Shown: positions 46,805 to 55,704 of the stretch, piece by piece
Layout of the letters: each line of letters opens with the position of its first letter
Position numbering within the stretch: the first letter of the stretch is position 1
Virus record (IMG/VR): IMGVR_UViG_3300046787_000206
Coordinates: 1-64,000 of that record
DNA from: a virus
Length of the DNA: 64,000 nucleotides
Strand: one strand, 5' to 3'
Translations under genes and position numbers: made by a program
Notes under the pieces: generated by a model
What the model was told of the DNA's origin: nothing
The model's input: only the letters and a program-made list of their open reading frames with translations
Database searches by the model: none

Positions 46805-48089
46805 CACCTCTTTTAAAAACTATAAGAGTACTGATTTTGAGATTGTGTTTCCTACGTTACCTGGATTTGACACAAAACCAGTTCAGGTAGACCTTCATCA
46901 GGGTGCGTATAAGCACGACATCATGCTAGTTCAGTTTCCTCAGGTAAGTGCTTTTTGGTTCAAGAGCCTTAATACTGGCGTACCAGTAATCTTTAGATGG
47001 TCTCAGGGAATACTTAAGAGGTCTTGGCAAGGATATGTGCATTCTGTATCTAAGAGTGTTGCTGGTCAACGTGATGCTCCATTTGAGCTAATGCTTATCG
47101 GTGCATCGATGCCTTTGAAAAACAGAGTTCAGAGAACCTTTAGAAATAAGACCATCCCGGAAGTGGCTGCTTTGATTGCTAGGGAGTTTAACTTGGCGTT
47201 TAGCATAGACGCTCATCCTAGACGCTTCTCTTACTTGGCTATCTCAGGGGAATCCTACTGGGAATGGCTATGTAAGTACGCACAGCAAATTGGCTACCAC
47301 GTATATGTGGACAACGCCACTCTGTTCTTTAAAAAAATAGATAACATACTTGATGAACGGTCTAAAGACGTAGCCATTATGAGTATGGCTTCTCCAGCTT
47401 TACCTATCAATAACCATCTTGTGGATAGAACTCTGTACAACTTTAAGGTTACTAACGGTGACTATATTGAAGGTACCGATGAAACTAGGGCCAATAAAGT
47501 AGTGTCGGGAGTAAACCCAATTACTAGCGCTCAGGTAACGTCTGTATACAGCCCTCGAGCTGTTGGAAAAGCTGTTAGGACCCAGCCTAAGGCCGTAATC
47601 TTTGATGACTATAAAACTGACTTAGTCTCTAACGATACCTCAGCCACAAAGGCAAATGCAGAAGGCTCGGCTTTGATGGCTAAAATGAACCTGCCAGCTA
47701 AGGTATTGGGTCAAGGAGACCCACGACTATCCCCATACTCTCTTGTGCAAATCACTGGTACTGGCGAACAAACCGATGGGTTCTGGGTCGTTAAAAACGT
47801 TAAGCACACTTTTGGTCGTGGAAGAAGCTACGACGTTGAGATTGACGTACTCAGTGATGGATTTGGCCCTAATGCCGTCAGCTCGTTTAGAGCTGGAAAC
47901 GCAACTAAAATTGGGATAATTGATGTAGACGCCATACTAGCTTCAGATGTGCCAACAACTAACGTAAGTAGAGTTGCTGCCACTATAAAGAACAAGCTTC
48001 CAATAATCATGGAGCAAGCAGTATCTTTTGAAGACAACCCAGTTATGTGGCAAGCAACATACGTGAGTCGGGAAGGATGCTGTAACTAA
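46797..48089 (+). CDS. Baseplate hub protein (gpD/gp27-like)
   Basis: A 430-residue protein starting at GTG. It is of the late-control gpD type: an N-terminal barrel, then TIPEVAALIAREFNLAFSID, SYLAISGESYWEWLCKYAQQ and GYHVYVDNATLFF, and a C-terminal YSLVQITGTGEQTDGFWVV ... VKHTFGRGRSYDVEIDV. Trimers of such proteins link the tube to the spike. The gp25-like gene follows with a one-base overlap. Confidence 0.85.
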   Translation: MYSTSFKNYKSTDFEIVFPTLPGFDTKPVQVDLHQGAYKHDIMLVQFPQVSAFWFKSLNTGVPVIFRWSQGILKRSWQGYVHSVSKSVAGQRDAPFELMLIGASMPLKNRVQRTFRNKTIPEVAALIAREFNLAFSIDAHPRRFSYLAISGESYWEWLCKYAQQIGYHVYVDNATLFFKKIDNILDERSKDVAIMSMASPALPINNHLVDRTLYNFKVTNGDYIEGTDETRANKVVSGVNPITSAQVTSVYSPRAVGKAVRTQPKAVIFDDYKTDLVSNDTSATKANAEGSALMAKMNLPAKVLGQGDPRLSPYSLVQITGTGEQTDGFWVVKNVKHTFGRGRSYDVEIDVLSDGFGPNAVSSFRAGNATKIGIIDVDAILASDVPTTNVSRVAATIKNKLPIIMEQAVSFEDNPVMWQATYVSREGCCN

Positions 48090-48505
48090 TGGCTATAACG
48101 TCGAAACTAGAGTCAGCAGTGTCACTGCCGTTTGCCCTAGACGCATACGGAAATGTAAAAAAGACCTATGACCAATCCAAGATTTGGGCAGATAGAGTAC
48201 ACACAGTTATAGGTACTCTTAAAAAGGAAAGAGTCATGATTCCTGGATTTGGCACAGACATGCCAGGAAGCCTGTTTGAGACTCAGACCGTTACTGAAGA
48301 CATCATTAAACGAGAAGTTTTTAGTGCATTTGTTAACCATCTTGAGCAGCTAACTTTAGACAGTGTCGAAGTAGTCTTTGATGAGTACAACGACGCTATC
48401 ACAGCGGAAATAACTTACAGCCTTCCTAACCAGGAAAAGCTTATGACCACAATCGGTGTGGCAACAATTTCAGGAAACAAACTTATCGGTGAGGAACAAA
48501 TATGA
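48089..48505 (+). CDS. gp25-like baseplate wedge protein
   Basis: A 138-residue protein with the gp25/GpW-type pattern: LPFALDAYGNVKKTYD, RVMIPGFGTDMPGSLFE and VEVVFDEYNDAITAEITYSL. The central G-F-G-x-D/N-x-x-x-x-L-F-E segment is the family signature. It forms the wedge core on which the sheath starts. It overlaps the gpJ-like gene by four bases. Confidence 0.93.
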   Translation: MAITSKLESAVSLPFALDAYGNVKKTYDQSKIWADRVHTVIGTLKKERVMIPGFGTDMPGSLFETQTVTEDIIKREVFSAFVNHLEQLTLDSVEVVFDEYNDAITAEITYSLPNQEKLMTTIGVATISGNKLIGEEQI

Positions 48506-50355
48506 CCGCTGGAGTAAACCCAACACCACTATCCGTCGACTACACCAGTCGTGATTACTACGCCCTTCGTAATGACTTGATTACTCGTATGAAGAGCAGA
48601 CTCAGCGACTGGACTGGGGATGACCCAGCCGACTTTGGTCTAGCTATCATTGAGAGCTTTGCTTACATGGGTGACCTAATCAACTACTACATCGACCGTG
48701 TAGCAAACGAATCATTGATTGGAACAGCTACTCAGCGTCAGAGCATCATCAATATTGCTAAGACCTATGGATACTCTCCTTCAGGCTATCGTGCTGCGTA
48801 CATAGGCGTAGAGTTTAGCAATAGCGGAACTGTTGCTTACCTGGTACCTAAGGGAACTCAGCTTACTGCCAACGTTGCGTACAACGACTCTGTAGTTCAG
48901 GTACTCTTTACTACGTTGAGTGATGCAACAGTTCTTCCTGGGGACATCACTGAGGTTCAAGCTATCCAAGCAGAAGACATTTCTACTCGTGTTGAAAATT
49001 ATGACGCCAACCTAAGTGGTGAAAGACTAGGTGCTTCTGACGGTCAGCCAGACCAACAGTTTACTCTAAGTGAAAACAGGGTGGTGGATGACTCTGTAGA
49101 GGTCTGGGTTAAGAATGGAAACGTCTACGAAAAGTGGACCTCTGTTACCCACCTGACTGACTATGGACCAAAGGATTCTGTTTACCACCTTACTACTGAC
49201 TCTAACAACTATGTTTGTGTTAACTTTGGTGACGGTATCTCTGGAGCCATCCCTCCTAAGGATTCGGTTATCCGTGCTGTTTACAACAAGGGTGGCGGAG
49301 TAGTCGGTAACATTCCAGAGCGTTCGGTTCTAGACATCCACCAGCTATTCGACGTAGATGTCAACTTAGAGTATGAAATCCGTACTTACGTCACCGCAGC
49401 GGCTTCTTCCAAAGGTGCGGGAGGTACGGACCCTGAGGACAACGACAGCATCCGTAAGAATGCTCCACGTCTTCTAACCGCCCTTAATCGTGCAGTGTCT
49501 CTAAAGGACTTCGGCACTTTGGCTCTGGCAGTATCTAACGTAGGTAAGGCCAGCTCAGATGCTGCTATCTGGAACTCAGTTACCGTGTACATTGCTCCTC
49601 AGCAAACCTCTACTAGCTCGGATTTGTATCCAGGATACAACGGTACTCCTAACGTTATTGGGAACCTAACCCCATCATTCCTAGCTATGCAAGAGGCAGT
49701 AAAAAGCTATCTGAGTGACAAAGTTCAGATTGGGGCATCAGTAACTGTAAGCCCACCTACTTACGTACCAGTGGCTACGACTATTGAGTACACAAAGAAG
49801 CCTGGATACACTGCTGAAAAAGTAGAGGCTAACATTCGTTACGCTATTGCTAATACCTTCTCTTACAACGACATCGAGTTTGGTCAGGTAATCAGTGCTG
49901 AAGAAGTCGAGTCTCGTCTTCGTTACACTGATGGAGTAGCGACTCTTCGCCTTAAGTACTTGTACCGACTTGCTAGCGGAGTTATGAGCCGCTCAGTTCT
50001 AGTTGGAGCTAAGAATGAAATCTTTTCATTCAGCGACGGTGACGTAACTATTGATGAGCTATCGTCTGACTCTCTACTAGCAGCTACTACGGGACTTGTA
50101 AGCAGTACTGGTGCATTGAACCCTGCGTTCGTGCCTACTTTCTACAACTACAACATTACGTCTACCACAGCGACAATTACTTTGACACCTACTAGCGCAA
50201 CTGCTGGCCAGATTATCACAGTAAATGGAACTGTGGCTACTTCTGGTAGCGCAGTCACCATCAATACTCCTACAGGACTAACAGTAGTTACTGTGACAGT
50301 CCTTGCAGCTGATGGAATTACTAACACTACCTACGTAGTCAACATCACTCGATAG
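48502..50355 (+). CDS. gpJ/gp6-like baseplate wedge protein with cadherin-like C-terminus
   Basis: A 617-residue protein. DYTSRDYYALRNDLITRM and DDPADFGLAIIESFAYMGDLINYYIDR at the start and RKNAPRLLTALNRAVSLKDF in the middle are characteristic of baseplate J-like wedge proteins. Residues about 540-617 form a cadherin-like beta sandwich (YNYNITSTTATITLTPTSATAG ... ITNTTYVVNITR), an addition found in bacterial surface proteins, which may contact the cell wall. Confidence 0.93.
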   Translation: MTAGVNPTPLSVDYTSRDYYALRNDLITRMKSRLSDWTGDDPADFGLAIIESFAYMGDLINYYIDRVANESLIGTATQRQSIINIAKTYGYSPSGYRAAYIGVEFSNSGTVAYLVPKGTQLTANVAYNDSVVQVLFTTLSDATVLPGDITEVQAIQAEDISTRVENYDANLSGERLGASDGQPDQQFTLSENRVVDDSVEVWVKNGNVYEKWTSVTHLTDYGPKDSVYHLTTDSNNYVCVNFGDGISGAIPPKDSVIRAVYNKGGGVVGNIPERSVLDIHQLFDVDVNLEYEIRTYVTAAASSKGAGGTDPEDNDSIRKNAPRLLTALNRAVSLKDFGTLALAVSNVGKASSDAAIWNSVTVYIAPQQTSTSSDLYPGYNGTPNVIGNLTPSFLAMQEAVKSYLSDKVQIGASVTVSPPTYVPVATTIEYTKKPGYTAEKVEANIRYAIANTFSYNDIEFGQVISAEEVESRLRYTDGVATLRLKYLYRLASGVMSRSVLVGAKNEIFSFSDGDVTIDELSSDSLLAATTGLVSSTGALNPAFVPTFYNYNITSTTATITLTPTSATAGQIITVNGTVATSGSAVTINTPTGLTVVTVTVLAADGITNTTYVVNITR

Positions 50356-50360
50356 GAATC

Positions 50361-51197
50361 ATGAGCCACTCAAGAGAACACGGTAGGTTCTACGGGACCT
50401 ACCGTGGAATCGTATTTGACAACAGGGACCCGTCTAACCTGGGTCGCCTGCGAGTCACTATACCTCAGCTCCTTGGCTCTACTCCGACTGAGTGGGCCTG
50501 GCCTAAAGAAACCTCTTATCTAAAACCTGAAAAGCCACCCGTAGGTCAGGGTGTGTGGATTGCGTTTGAAGGTGGAGACCCACTATTCCCTGTATGGATT
50601 GGTACGTTCGGAAAGAACAACCAAGATAACAAGCCGCTGTATCTAAAACCACTTGATAACTCAGAAGACATTTCAGATGTAACTGACCTTCTCGCACTTA
50701 ACAACAGCGATAGAGAAGTAGACGTTACTCAAACACTGCTGAACATTGCTAGAAACCGTTACTACGGGTCGTTTTACAGCACAGCCTCACAGACAGCTGT
50801 GCTGGCAAACTCAGCGTATGCGGTGCCACTTAACGTAGTAGATGCAGCAAATGGAATAAGTCTTGTAAACGGAAACACTGTTCGGATAGAGCACAATGGC
50901 GTATACAACATGGCTTTCTCCATCCAGTTTGCTGCAAGCAATAGCTCAGAACACACAGTGAACATTTGGCTTAGACACCAGGGCGTAGACGTCCCATTCT
51001 CAGCATCTAGAATCTTGTTTAAGGGCCATACGATTGCTGCTTGGAACTTCTTCCTAACCAACGATACTGAGCCACAGGATTGGCAGCTCATGTGGTCTTG
51101 TGGAACCGCAGATGCGGTGTCAATCTCTACTATCGCCGCATCAGGACCTGTGCCAGAAATTCCTGGAGTCATCATGACGGTCAACAAAGTCAGGTAG
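50361..51197 (+). CDS. Baseplate spike/gp5-like OB-fold protein with TNF/C1q-like domain
   Basis: A 278-residue protein. The N-terminal OB-fold (about residues 8-95: RFYGTYRGIVFDNRDPSNLGR, RVTIPQLLG, VGQGVWIAFEGGDPLFPVWIG) is that of gp5/gpV spike proteins. The C-terminal half (about 135-278) has a TNF/C1q-like jelly-roll pattern (VLANSAYAVPL ... NTVRIEHNGVYNMAFSIQFA). A receptor-binding-like domain on the spike protein is unusual. Confidence 0.82.
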   Translation: MSHSREHGRFYGTYRGIVFDNRDPSNLGRLRVTIPQLLGSTPTEWAWPKETSYLKPEKPPVGQGVWIAFEGGDPLFPVWIGTFGKNNQDNKPLYLKPLDNSEDISDVTDLLALNNSDREVDVTQTLLNIARNRYYGSFYSTASQTAVLANSAYAVPLNVVDAANGISLVNGNTVRIEHNGVYNMAFSIQFAASNSSEHTVNIWLRHQGVDVPFSASRILFKGHTIAAWNFFLTNDTEPQDWQLMWSCGTADAVSISTIAASGPVPEIPGVIMTVNKVR

Positions 51198-51257
51198 TTG
51201 AGCCAGTAACTGGAGGGCAAACCAGAGAAAATAGAAGTTGAAACTTAAGGAGCCGAG

Positions 51258-52055
51258 ATGGCAGCTAGATACCCAAGCGCAGCAATGCAGTTTGACTATC
51301 GTCAAAATGTCACAGACCTAATTCAGGCGCAAGATGTTAACGTCCTTTATGACGAGGCGATAGCTGTAGGTACCGTACTTGGCCTTACCCCTAACGTAAG
51401 CGACACCTGGGGCAGCGGCTCATTTGTCTCTACAACTACTTCTTGGACTACTGTAAAGGCTCGTCTACAGAACATCGAATACGGAGTATTCACCGCATTT
51501 AACAGCCGTGTAAAGACTGACGGTGGAAGCACCATTACTCCAGGAGCAGTGGGAACCAAGGGCCTAGTAATCAAGGCACAATCTGGACAGACCGCTAACC
51601 TGTTCGAGTCTCAGGCCTCAGGCTCAACTACAGCTGTAACAGCAATCAATAGCTCGGGTGTTTTGTACCACAATGGAGCTGTAGTAGCTACTTTGAGCAA
51701 CGCAGAAACTTTGAGCAACAAGACTCTTTCTAGCTCGGTTATTAGCGGCTCTACTAATACCTTCTCAAACATTCCAGTAGCAGCAGTAATCACCTCTGGA
51801 ACCACAAACATTCAGCAGTATGTAGATGCCAAGGCCAACATCTTCTGGCAGACTTCAGCACCTACCAGCCCTAAGGATGGCGACATCTGGGTTGACAGTG
51901 ACTCGACTCCTAGCGCATTCGATGCTACCTCGTTCCTAACCGCAACAAGTCCATCAGTCACTACTGGCTTTGGTTACCGACGAATTACAGCATCTACCTC
52001 AGCACCACTTTCATCTGACGGAGCAGACGGCGACGTCTGGCTTCAGTATATCTAG
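51258..52055 (+). CDS. Baseplate-associated fibre protein
   Basis: A 265-residue protein. The N-terminus (PSAAMQFDYRQNVTDLIQAQ) is helical and probably docks to the baseplate. The middle has AETLSNKTLSSS, a common fibre motif, and the C-terminus has SAPTSPKDGDIWVDS and SAPLSSDGADGDVWLQYI, two units of the same type as in the adhesin island. AAGGAG lies upstream. Confidence 0.78.
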   Translation: MAARYPSAAMQFDYRQNVTDLIQAQDVNVLYDEAIAVGTVLGLTPNVSDTWGSGSFVSTTTSWTTVKARLQNIEYGVFTAFNSRVKTDGGSTITPGAVGTKGLVIKAQSGQTANLFESQASGSTTAVTAINSSGVLYHNGAVVATLSNAETLSNKTLSSSVISGSTNTFSNIPVAAVITSGTTNIQQYVDAKANIFWQTSAPTSPKDGDIWVDSDSTPSAFDATSFLTATSPSVTTGFGYRRITASTSAPLSSDGADGDVWLQYI

Positions 52056-52064
52056 GAGATATAA

Positions 52065-52382
52065 ATGGCAAAATACGCATACGTATGGAACTCAGCAACA
52101 TCTTCGTGGGAGTCTCTGGCTACTCAGCTTCCTAAGGTACCTGTTGCCACCAAGTCTGGCTCAGAAAGTGTAGCTATTACAGCTAACCCAACGACCAGCA
52201 CCATCTCCTTGGGAAGCGGCACGTTCACTATTGCCCCACTAATCTTTACTCAGCTGACTTCAACAGCTGGAGTGACTATTTCAGTTACTGCAAAAACCAC
52301 AACAAGTTTCACTGTTTCAATTGCTGGCCAGACCAGCGGCACAGCTACTTTTGACTGGTTCGCAGTACAGCAGACTGCATAG
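52065..52382 (+). CDS. Small fibre protein
   Basis: A 105-residue protein. YAYVWNSATSSWESLATQLP is followed by an all-beta domain rich in Thr and Ser, ending TFDWFAVQQTA. It resembles small fibre tips or adaptors. It follows the preceding fibre gene by nine bases with AGGAG. Its partner is probably that fibre. Confidence 0.7.
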   Translation: MAKYAYVWNSATSSWESLATQLPKVPVATKSGSESVAITANPTTSTISLGSGTFTIAPLIFTQLTSTAGVTISVTAKTTTSFTVSIAGQTSGTATFDWFAVQQTA

Positions 52383-52394
52383 GAGTAACTTCTC

Positions 52395-54398
52395 TTGACT
52401 AGGTATAGTAATGCCAATTATCAGGAAGCTTACTATGGAGATAATTCTTCAAAGCTAACTAACTCCGTAGAGCCACTTTACTCAGTAGCTACCAGCTACT
52501 CTTCTGTTAGCTTGTCTTGGTCTTCTCCTAAGGGAGCTAATACAGAGTTTATTGCTTTGAGACTAGTTCGAAATCAAGACGCATACCCAGAGACCGAGGA
52601 AGACGGTGCAATCATCTGGAGCTGGAGAGGCGAAGTAAGTCTCGACACTTCATTTGAAGACGGTGTTCAGTACAATGAGATTCCGCTATCAGCTGGCCGT
52701 TACGTGTACTACACCATGTGGCTACAGAAGATGGATAGCTCTTGGGCTGAGGCTGGAACATCATTTACTCTTTTGCCAAAAGCTCACGGAACCGCAGGCG
52801 CTCCAGGAGAGCAGCTACTAACTACGCACGACAAATTCATGGACCTTCTTCCTCGTATGTACACTTCAGCGAGCCAGAGCCCACTAGATGAGGTAGATAC
52901 TGAATCTACTCTTTACAAGTTCTTGTCTGCCATGTCGTTTACGATGGATGAGCACCTTACCTTCATCGACCTGCTACTACCAGACGCATCTGGTCGCTAT
53001 TCAAACCCAGGACTTCTAGTAGCTCAAGCAGACCAGTTCGGCATTACTCAGAGCACCTCACAGGTGTCTAAGAGTGAGAAGCGAATGGTTCGTGAAGCCC
53101 TTTACACTTACAGCCGAAAAGGCACTCTAAAGTCGCTAAGTACTTTAGTAGAGAGTGTTACTGGATTTGCTCCAACAATTACGTTGAGCCCAAACCTTAT
53201 TCTGACTAATCAGGACAGCACGTTCCACGGAAGCACTGGTTCTTGGCTGGCTGTGGGTGACTGCGTCATTTCTCACACAAATACCGTGTACCCACCGACT
53301 ACTGAATCTCTTGCTATCGACATGAACTACACAGGCAAAGTAGTAGTAGCTACAGCTGGTGCAAAGATTGTAAATGGAGAGTTCTCTCCTACCCACTACG
53401 GTGTACCTGTACAGCCTGAGACTGAGTACTCATTCACTGGTTACGTGCAGAAAAGCACTACTTCTGGAAATGTCACGCTAGCCATTAAGTGGCACGATTT
53501 TAATGGAGCAGTCATCAGCACGTCTGCTGGCACCGCAAGTTCAGCAACCACTTCGTGGTCAAAAAAGACGGTTACAGCAACCTCTCCTGTAGGAGCTGTT
53601 TATGCCAGTATCTCGATTACGTTTGCTGCTGCTGGAACTTACTACCTAGACATGCTACAGCTTGCTGTGTCCTCTGTCCTTGAGTTTAATGAAGCTCGTG
53701 GAGTTCGAATTTTCTTGAACCCTAAGAAGTCTAACTACCTAGAAAACCCGTCGTTCTTCCCTACAGTTGACACCGATGATACCGACTGGATGCTCAACGG
53801 AGTTGCTCCTGTATCAGGCAATTTTGTAACTCCTACGACGCTCACTGGAATCTACGATGGCTCTCACATGCTTGAGTTTACCATCCCTAACTCACTTACT
53901 TCTCATAGTGAGCCAGGGATGCAGCCAGCTTTTTACACGTTCTCTATTTATGCGAAGGCGTCTGGACCTCGACCATTCGCAGTCACTTTGTCTGCACTAG
54001 ATGCTACTACTGCAGCGGTTCTAGCCACTAAGACTGAAACAGTGACTGTGACCACATCATGGGAACGGTACCAAGTTACCCTCGATGCTTCTTCAGTTCC
54101 TGCTGGATTTAAGATGTCGGTAGAGTTCAACAATACTTGGAGTTCGTCTGCAACGATTAACGTAGATGCTGCTCAGCTAGAGCAGTCTTACTCCGCAACA
54201 GACTACTTCGACGGAAACATCGCTACTGCTGGAGCTGTGTGGGAAGGTCTTGAGGACGACTCTCCCTCTCACCTTTACCCAGGAAAGACTGTAAAGATTC
54301 CTCGTCTGGTACGAGAGGTCTACAACAGCCTCCCAATTAATACTCCATATTCAATTGAATTGTACGGTTCAGAACCTGCGATTGGATTTACGAAGTAA
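52395..54398 (+). CDS. gpI-like tail protein with carbohydrate-binding modules
   Basis: A 667-residue protein starting at TTG. An N-terminal fibronectin-like domain (about residues 25-130) is followed by a P2 gpI-like domain (about 145-265: FMDLLPRMYTSASQSP, LYKFLSAMSFTMDEHLTFID, VREALYTYSRKGTLKSLSTLV). Two CBM-like beta sandwiches (about 280-430 and 450-610) and a short C-terminal part complete it. gpI proteins join the wedge to fibres. The added sandwiches probably bind surface sugars. Confidence 0.82.
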   Translation: MTRYSNANYQEAYYGDNSSKLTNSVEPLYSVATSYSSVSLSWSSPKGANTEFIALRLVRNQDAYPETEEDGAIIWSWRGEVSLDTSFEDGVQYNEIPLSAGRYVYYTMWLQKMDSSWAEAGTSFTLLPKAHGTAGAPGEQLLTTHDKFMDLLPRMYTSASQSPLDEVDTESTLYKFLSAMSFTMDEHLTFIDLLLPDASGRYSNPGLLVAQADQFGITQSTSQVSKSEKRMVREALYTYSRKGTLKSLSTLVESVTGFAPTITLSPNLILTNQDSTFHGSTGSWLAVGDCVISHTNTVYPPTTESLAIDMNYTGKVVVATAGAKIVNGEFSPTHYGVPVQPETEYSFTGYVQKSTTSGNVTLAIKWHDFNGAVISTSAGTASSATTSWSKKTVTATSPVGAVYASISITFAAAGTYYLDMLQLAVSSVLEFNEARGVRIFLNPKKSNYLENPSFFPTVDTDDTDWMLNGVAPVSGNFVTPTTLTGIYDGSHMLEFTIPNSLTSHSEPGMQPAFYTFSIYAKASGPRPFAVTLSALDATTAAVLATKTETVTVTTSWERYQVTLDASSVPAGFKMSVEFNNTWSSSATINVDAAQLEQSYSATDYFDGNIATAGAVWEGLEDDSPSHLYPGKTVKIPRLVREVYNSLPINTPYSIELYGSEPAIGFTK

Positions 54399-54407
54399 AC
54401 TGTCCCT

Positions 54408-54677
54408 ATGGACACATTAATCGACATCATTATTTCGGGAATCGCTGTCAGCTTCATTGTTGAGTACCTAATCATGGTAACTGGCGGCCTATTCAATGCT
54501 CGAATCGTACGAGCAATTCTAACCCTACCCTTAAGCGCAATTGCCTGTTGGTATCTGGATATCTTCGGATTTGAGCTAATTGTTGCTGCGCCCGCTTCCG
54601 CTTTCCTATCTCTTGCTGCTACACTTCTTGTGAATCGACCTACAGAAGTTACGCAGGTCGTTTCACGACGACGATAG
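54408..54677 (+). CDS. Small membrane protein
   Basis: An 89-residue protein with three hydrophobic segments (about residues 3-25, 33-50 and 55-74) and a basic C-terminus (VVSRRR). It has no ribosome binding site of note. It sits between the last tail gene and the replication genes. It may be a third holin-like protein or an exclusion protein. No family is recognised. Confidence 0.68.
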   Translation: MDTLIDIIISGIAVSFIVEYLIMVTGGLFNARIVRAILTLPLSAIACWYLDIFGFELIVAAPASAFLSLAATLLVNRPTEVTQVVSRRR

Positions 54678-54684
54678 AGGGCAA

Positions 54685-55704
54685 ATGCAAGTTCCAGAAG
54701 AGGTGTTAGACAAAGGTCTGACACCTAGGCAGTATTTCCTGCTCGCTCACCTATACCGCAACGTTGACCGTTGGGGTGAAGTTCACCTAACTTCAGAAGA
54801 GCTAGAGCAGTTGACTAACACTAGTCGCACGACCGTTTGGCGTGACATGACTGTTCTGGAAGACCTTGGTTTGGTAGACACTTATCGCACTAAACGAAAC
54901 TACGGCAAGCTACACAAGAACGTGTATAAGCTAATCTCACCATGTTTCCAGCCAGAAACATTGCCCGAAGAACCATGTTTCACACCAGAAACATCGGAGC
55001 CTGAGGGTAAATCTCTATGTTTCCCGCCAGAAACATCAACAGCTGACCAAGGTAGTCATAAGCTATTAACTACTACTACAGTTAAAGAATTAAATACTTC
55101 GTATTTAATTTACACCGACGCCCCTGGCGTCGTTGTCAAAAAGAAATCTAGGAGGGAGAATAAACCTATGAACAAATGGCAAGACGATGATGACATCGGC
55201 GGATTCGGACTACTGGAGGGTGAAGTTCCTGCAGCACAGCGCCAGAAGCCTGTGAGCAAGAGGGACCCTAGGACTCGTGTAAACCGTCCACAGCATGAAT
55301 GGACTGCACAGGATGTAGCCTCAGAGTTTGCTGCACGGATGTACGACAAGGTCCGTGGAGTACCGAACCTGGTGAACGTTGGAAAGTTGGCAATCATCAT
55401 TGCCAGCTATCGCAAAAAGTATGGGCTAACTCCGTTGCTGGAACTGGACGTCTTGGACATGATGATGTCTGACGACCGCCGTATCGGAAGCATCAAGAAG
55501 CAGCCAACGGACGCTTACAAGATGTTTTTGAAGATGCTCGCAACCCACAACCAGAAGGCCGTTCAGAATCTCGGGCTAGAGAATCTTGACTCACCGACCG
55601 TAGACGAGTATGTTTATGCTTCAGACGGAAAACGTTTCGATAACTCGATGTTTGGTCGCAAGGCCATGAAGAGTTACGAAGAACAACTAGGGACAAACGC
55701 ATGA
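54685..55704 (+). CDS. Replication initiator-like DNA-binding protein
   Basis: A 339-residue protein. The N-terminal winged-helix part (about residues 10-75: LTPRQYFLLAHLYRN ... HLTSEELEQLTNTSRTTVWRDMTVLEDLGLVDTYR) resembles RepA/phage initiators. The linker (about 85-118) repeats CFxPET three times. These repeats are encoded by three copies of a 20-bp inverted repeat. A C-terminal helical domain follows (about 205-335). An in-frame ATG at 55168 follows GGAGGG and could start a 178-residue second product. It overlaps the AAA+ loader gene, as in the lambda O-P pair. GAGGG precedes the first ATG. Confidence 0.8.
   Translation: MQVPEEVLDKGLTPRQYFLLAHLYRNVDRWGEVHLTSEELEQLTNTSRTTVWRDMTVLEDLGLVDTYRTKRNYGKLHKNVYKLISPCFQPETLPEEPCFTPETSEPEGKSLCFPPETSTADQGSHKLLTTTTVKELNTSYLIYTDAPGVVVKKKSRRENKPMNKWQDDDDIGGFGLLEGEVPAAQRQKPVSKRDPRTRVNRPQHEWTAQDVASEFAARMYDKVRGVPNLVNVGKLAIIIASYRKKYGLTPLLELDVLDMMMSDDRRIGSIKKQPTDAYKMFLKMLATHNQKAVQNLGLENLDSPTVDEYVYASDGKRFDNSMFGRKAMKSYEEQLGTNA
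54942..55036. repeat. Three iterons ATGTTTC-N6-GAAACAT inside the initiator gene
   Basis: The copies lie at 54942-54961, 54975-54994 and 55017-55036. Each is a perfect 7-bp inverted repeat with a 6-base centre. Start-to-start spacings are 33 and 42 bases. They are likely initiator binding sites and part of the replication origin. Confidence 0.75.
55088..55110. promoter_or_regulatory. AT-rich inverted repeat beside the iterons
   Basis: AATTAAATAC (55088-55097) pairs with GTATTTAATT (55101-55110) around TTC, in an AT-rich stretch about 50 bases after the last iteron. It could be the DNA unwinding element of the origin. Confidence 0.55.
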
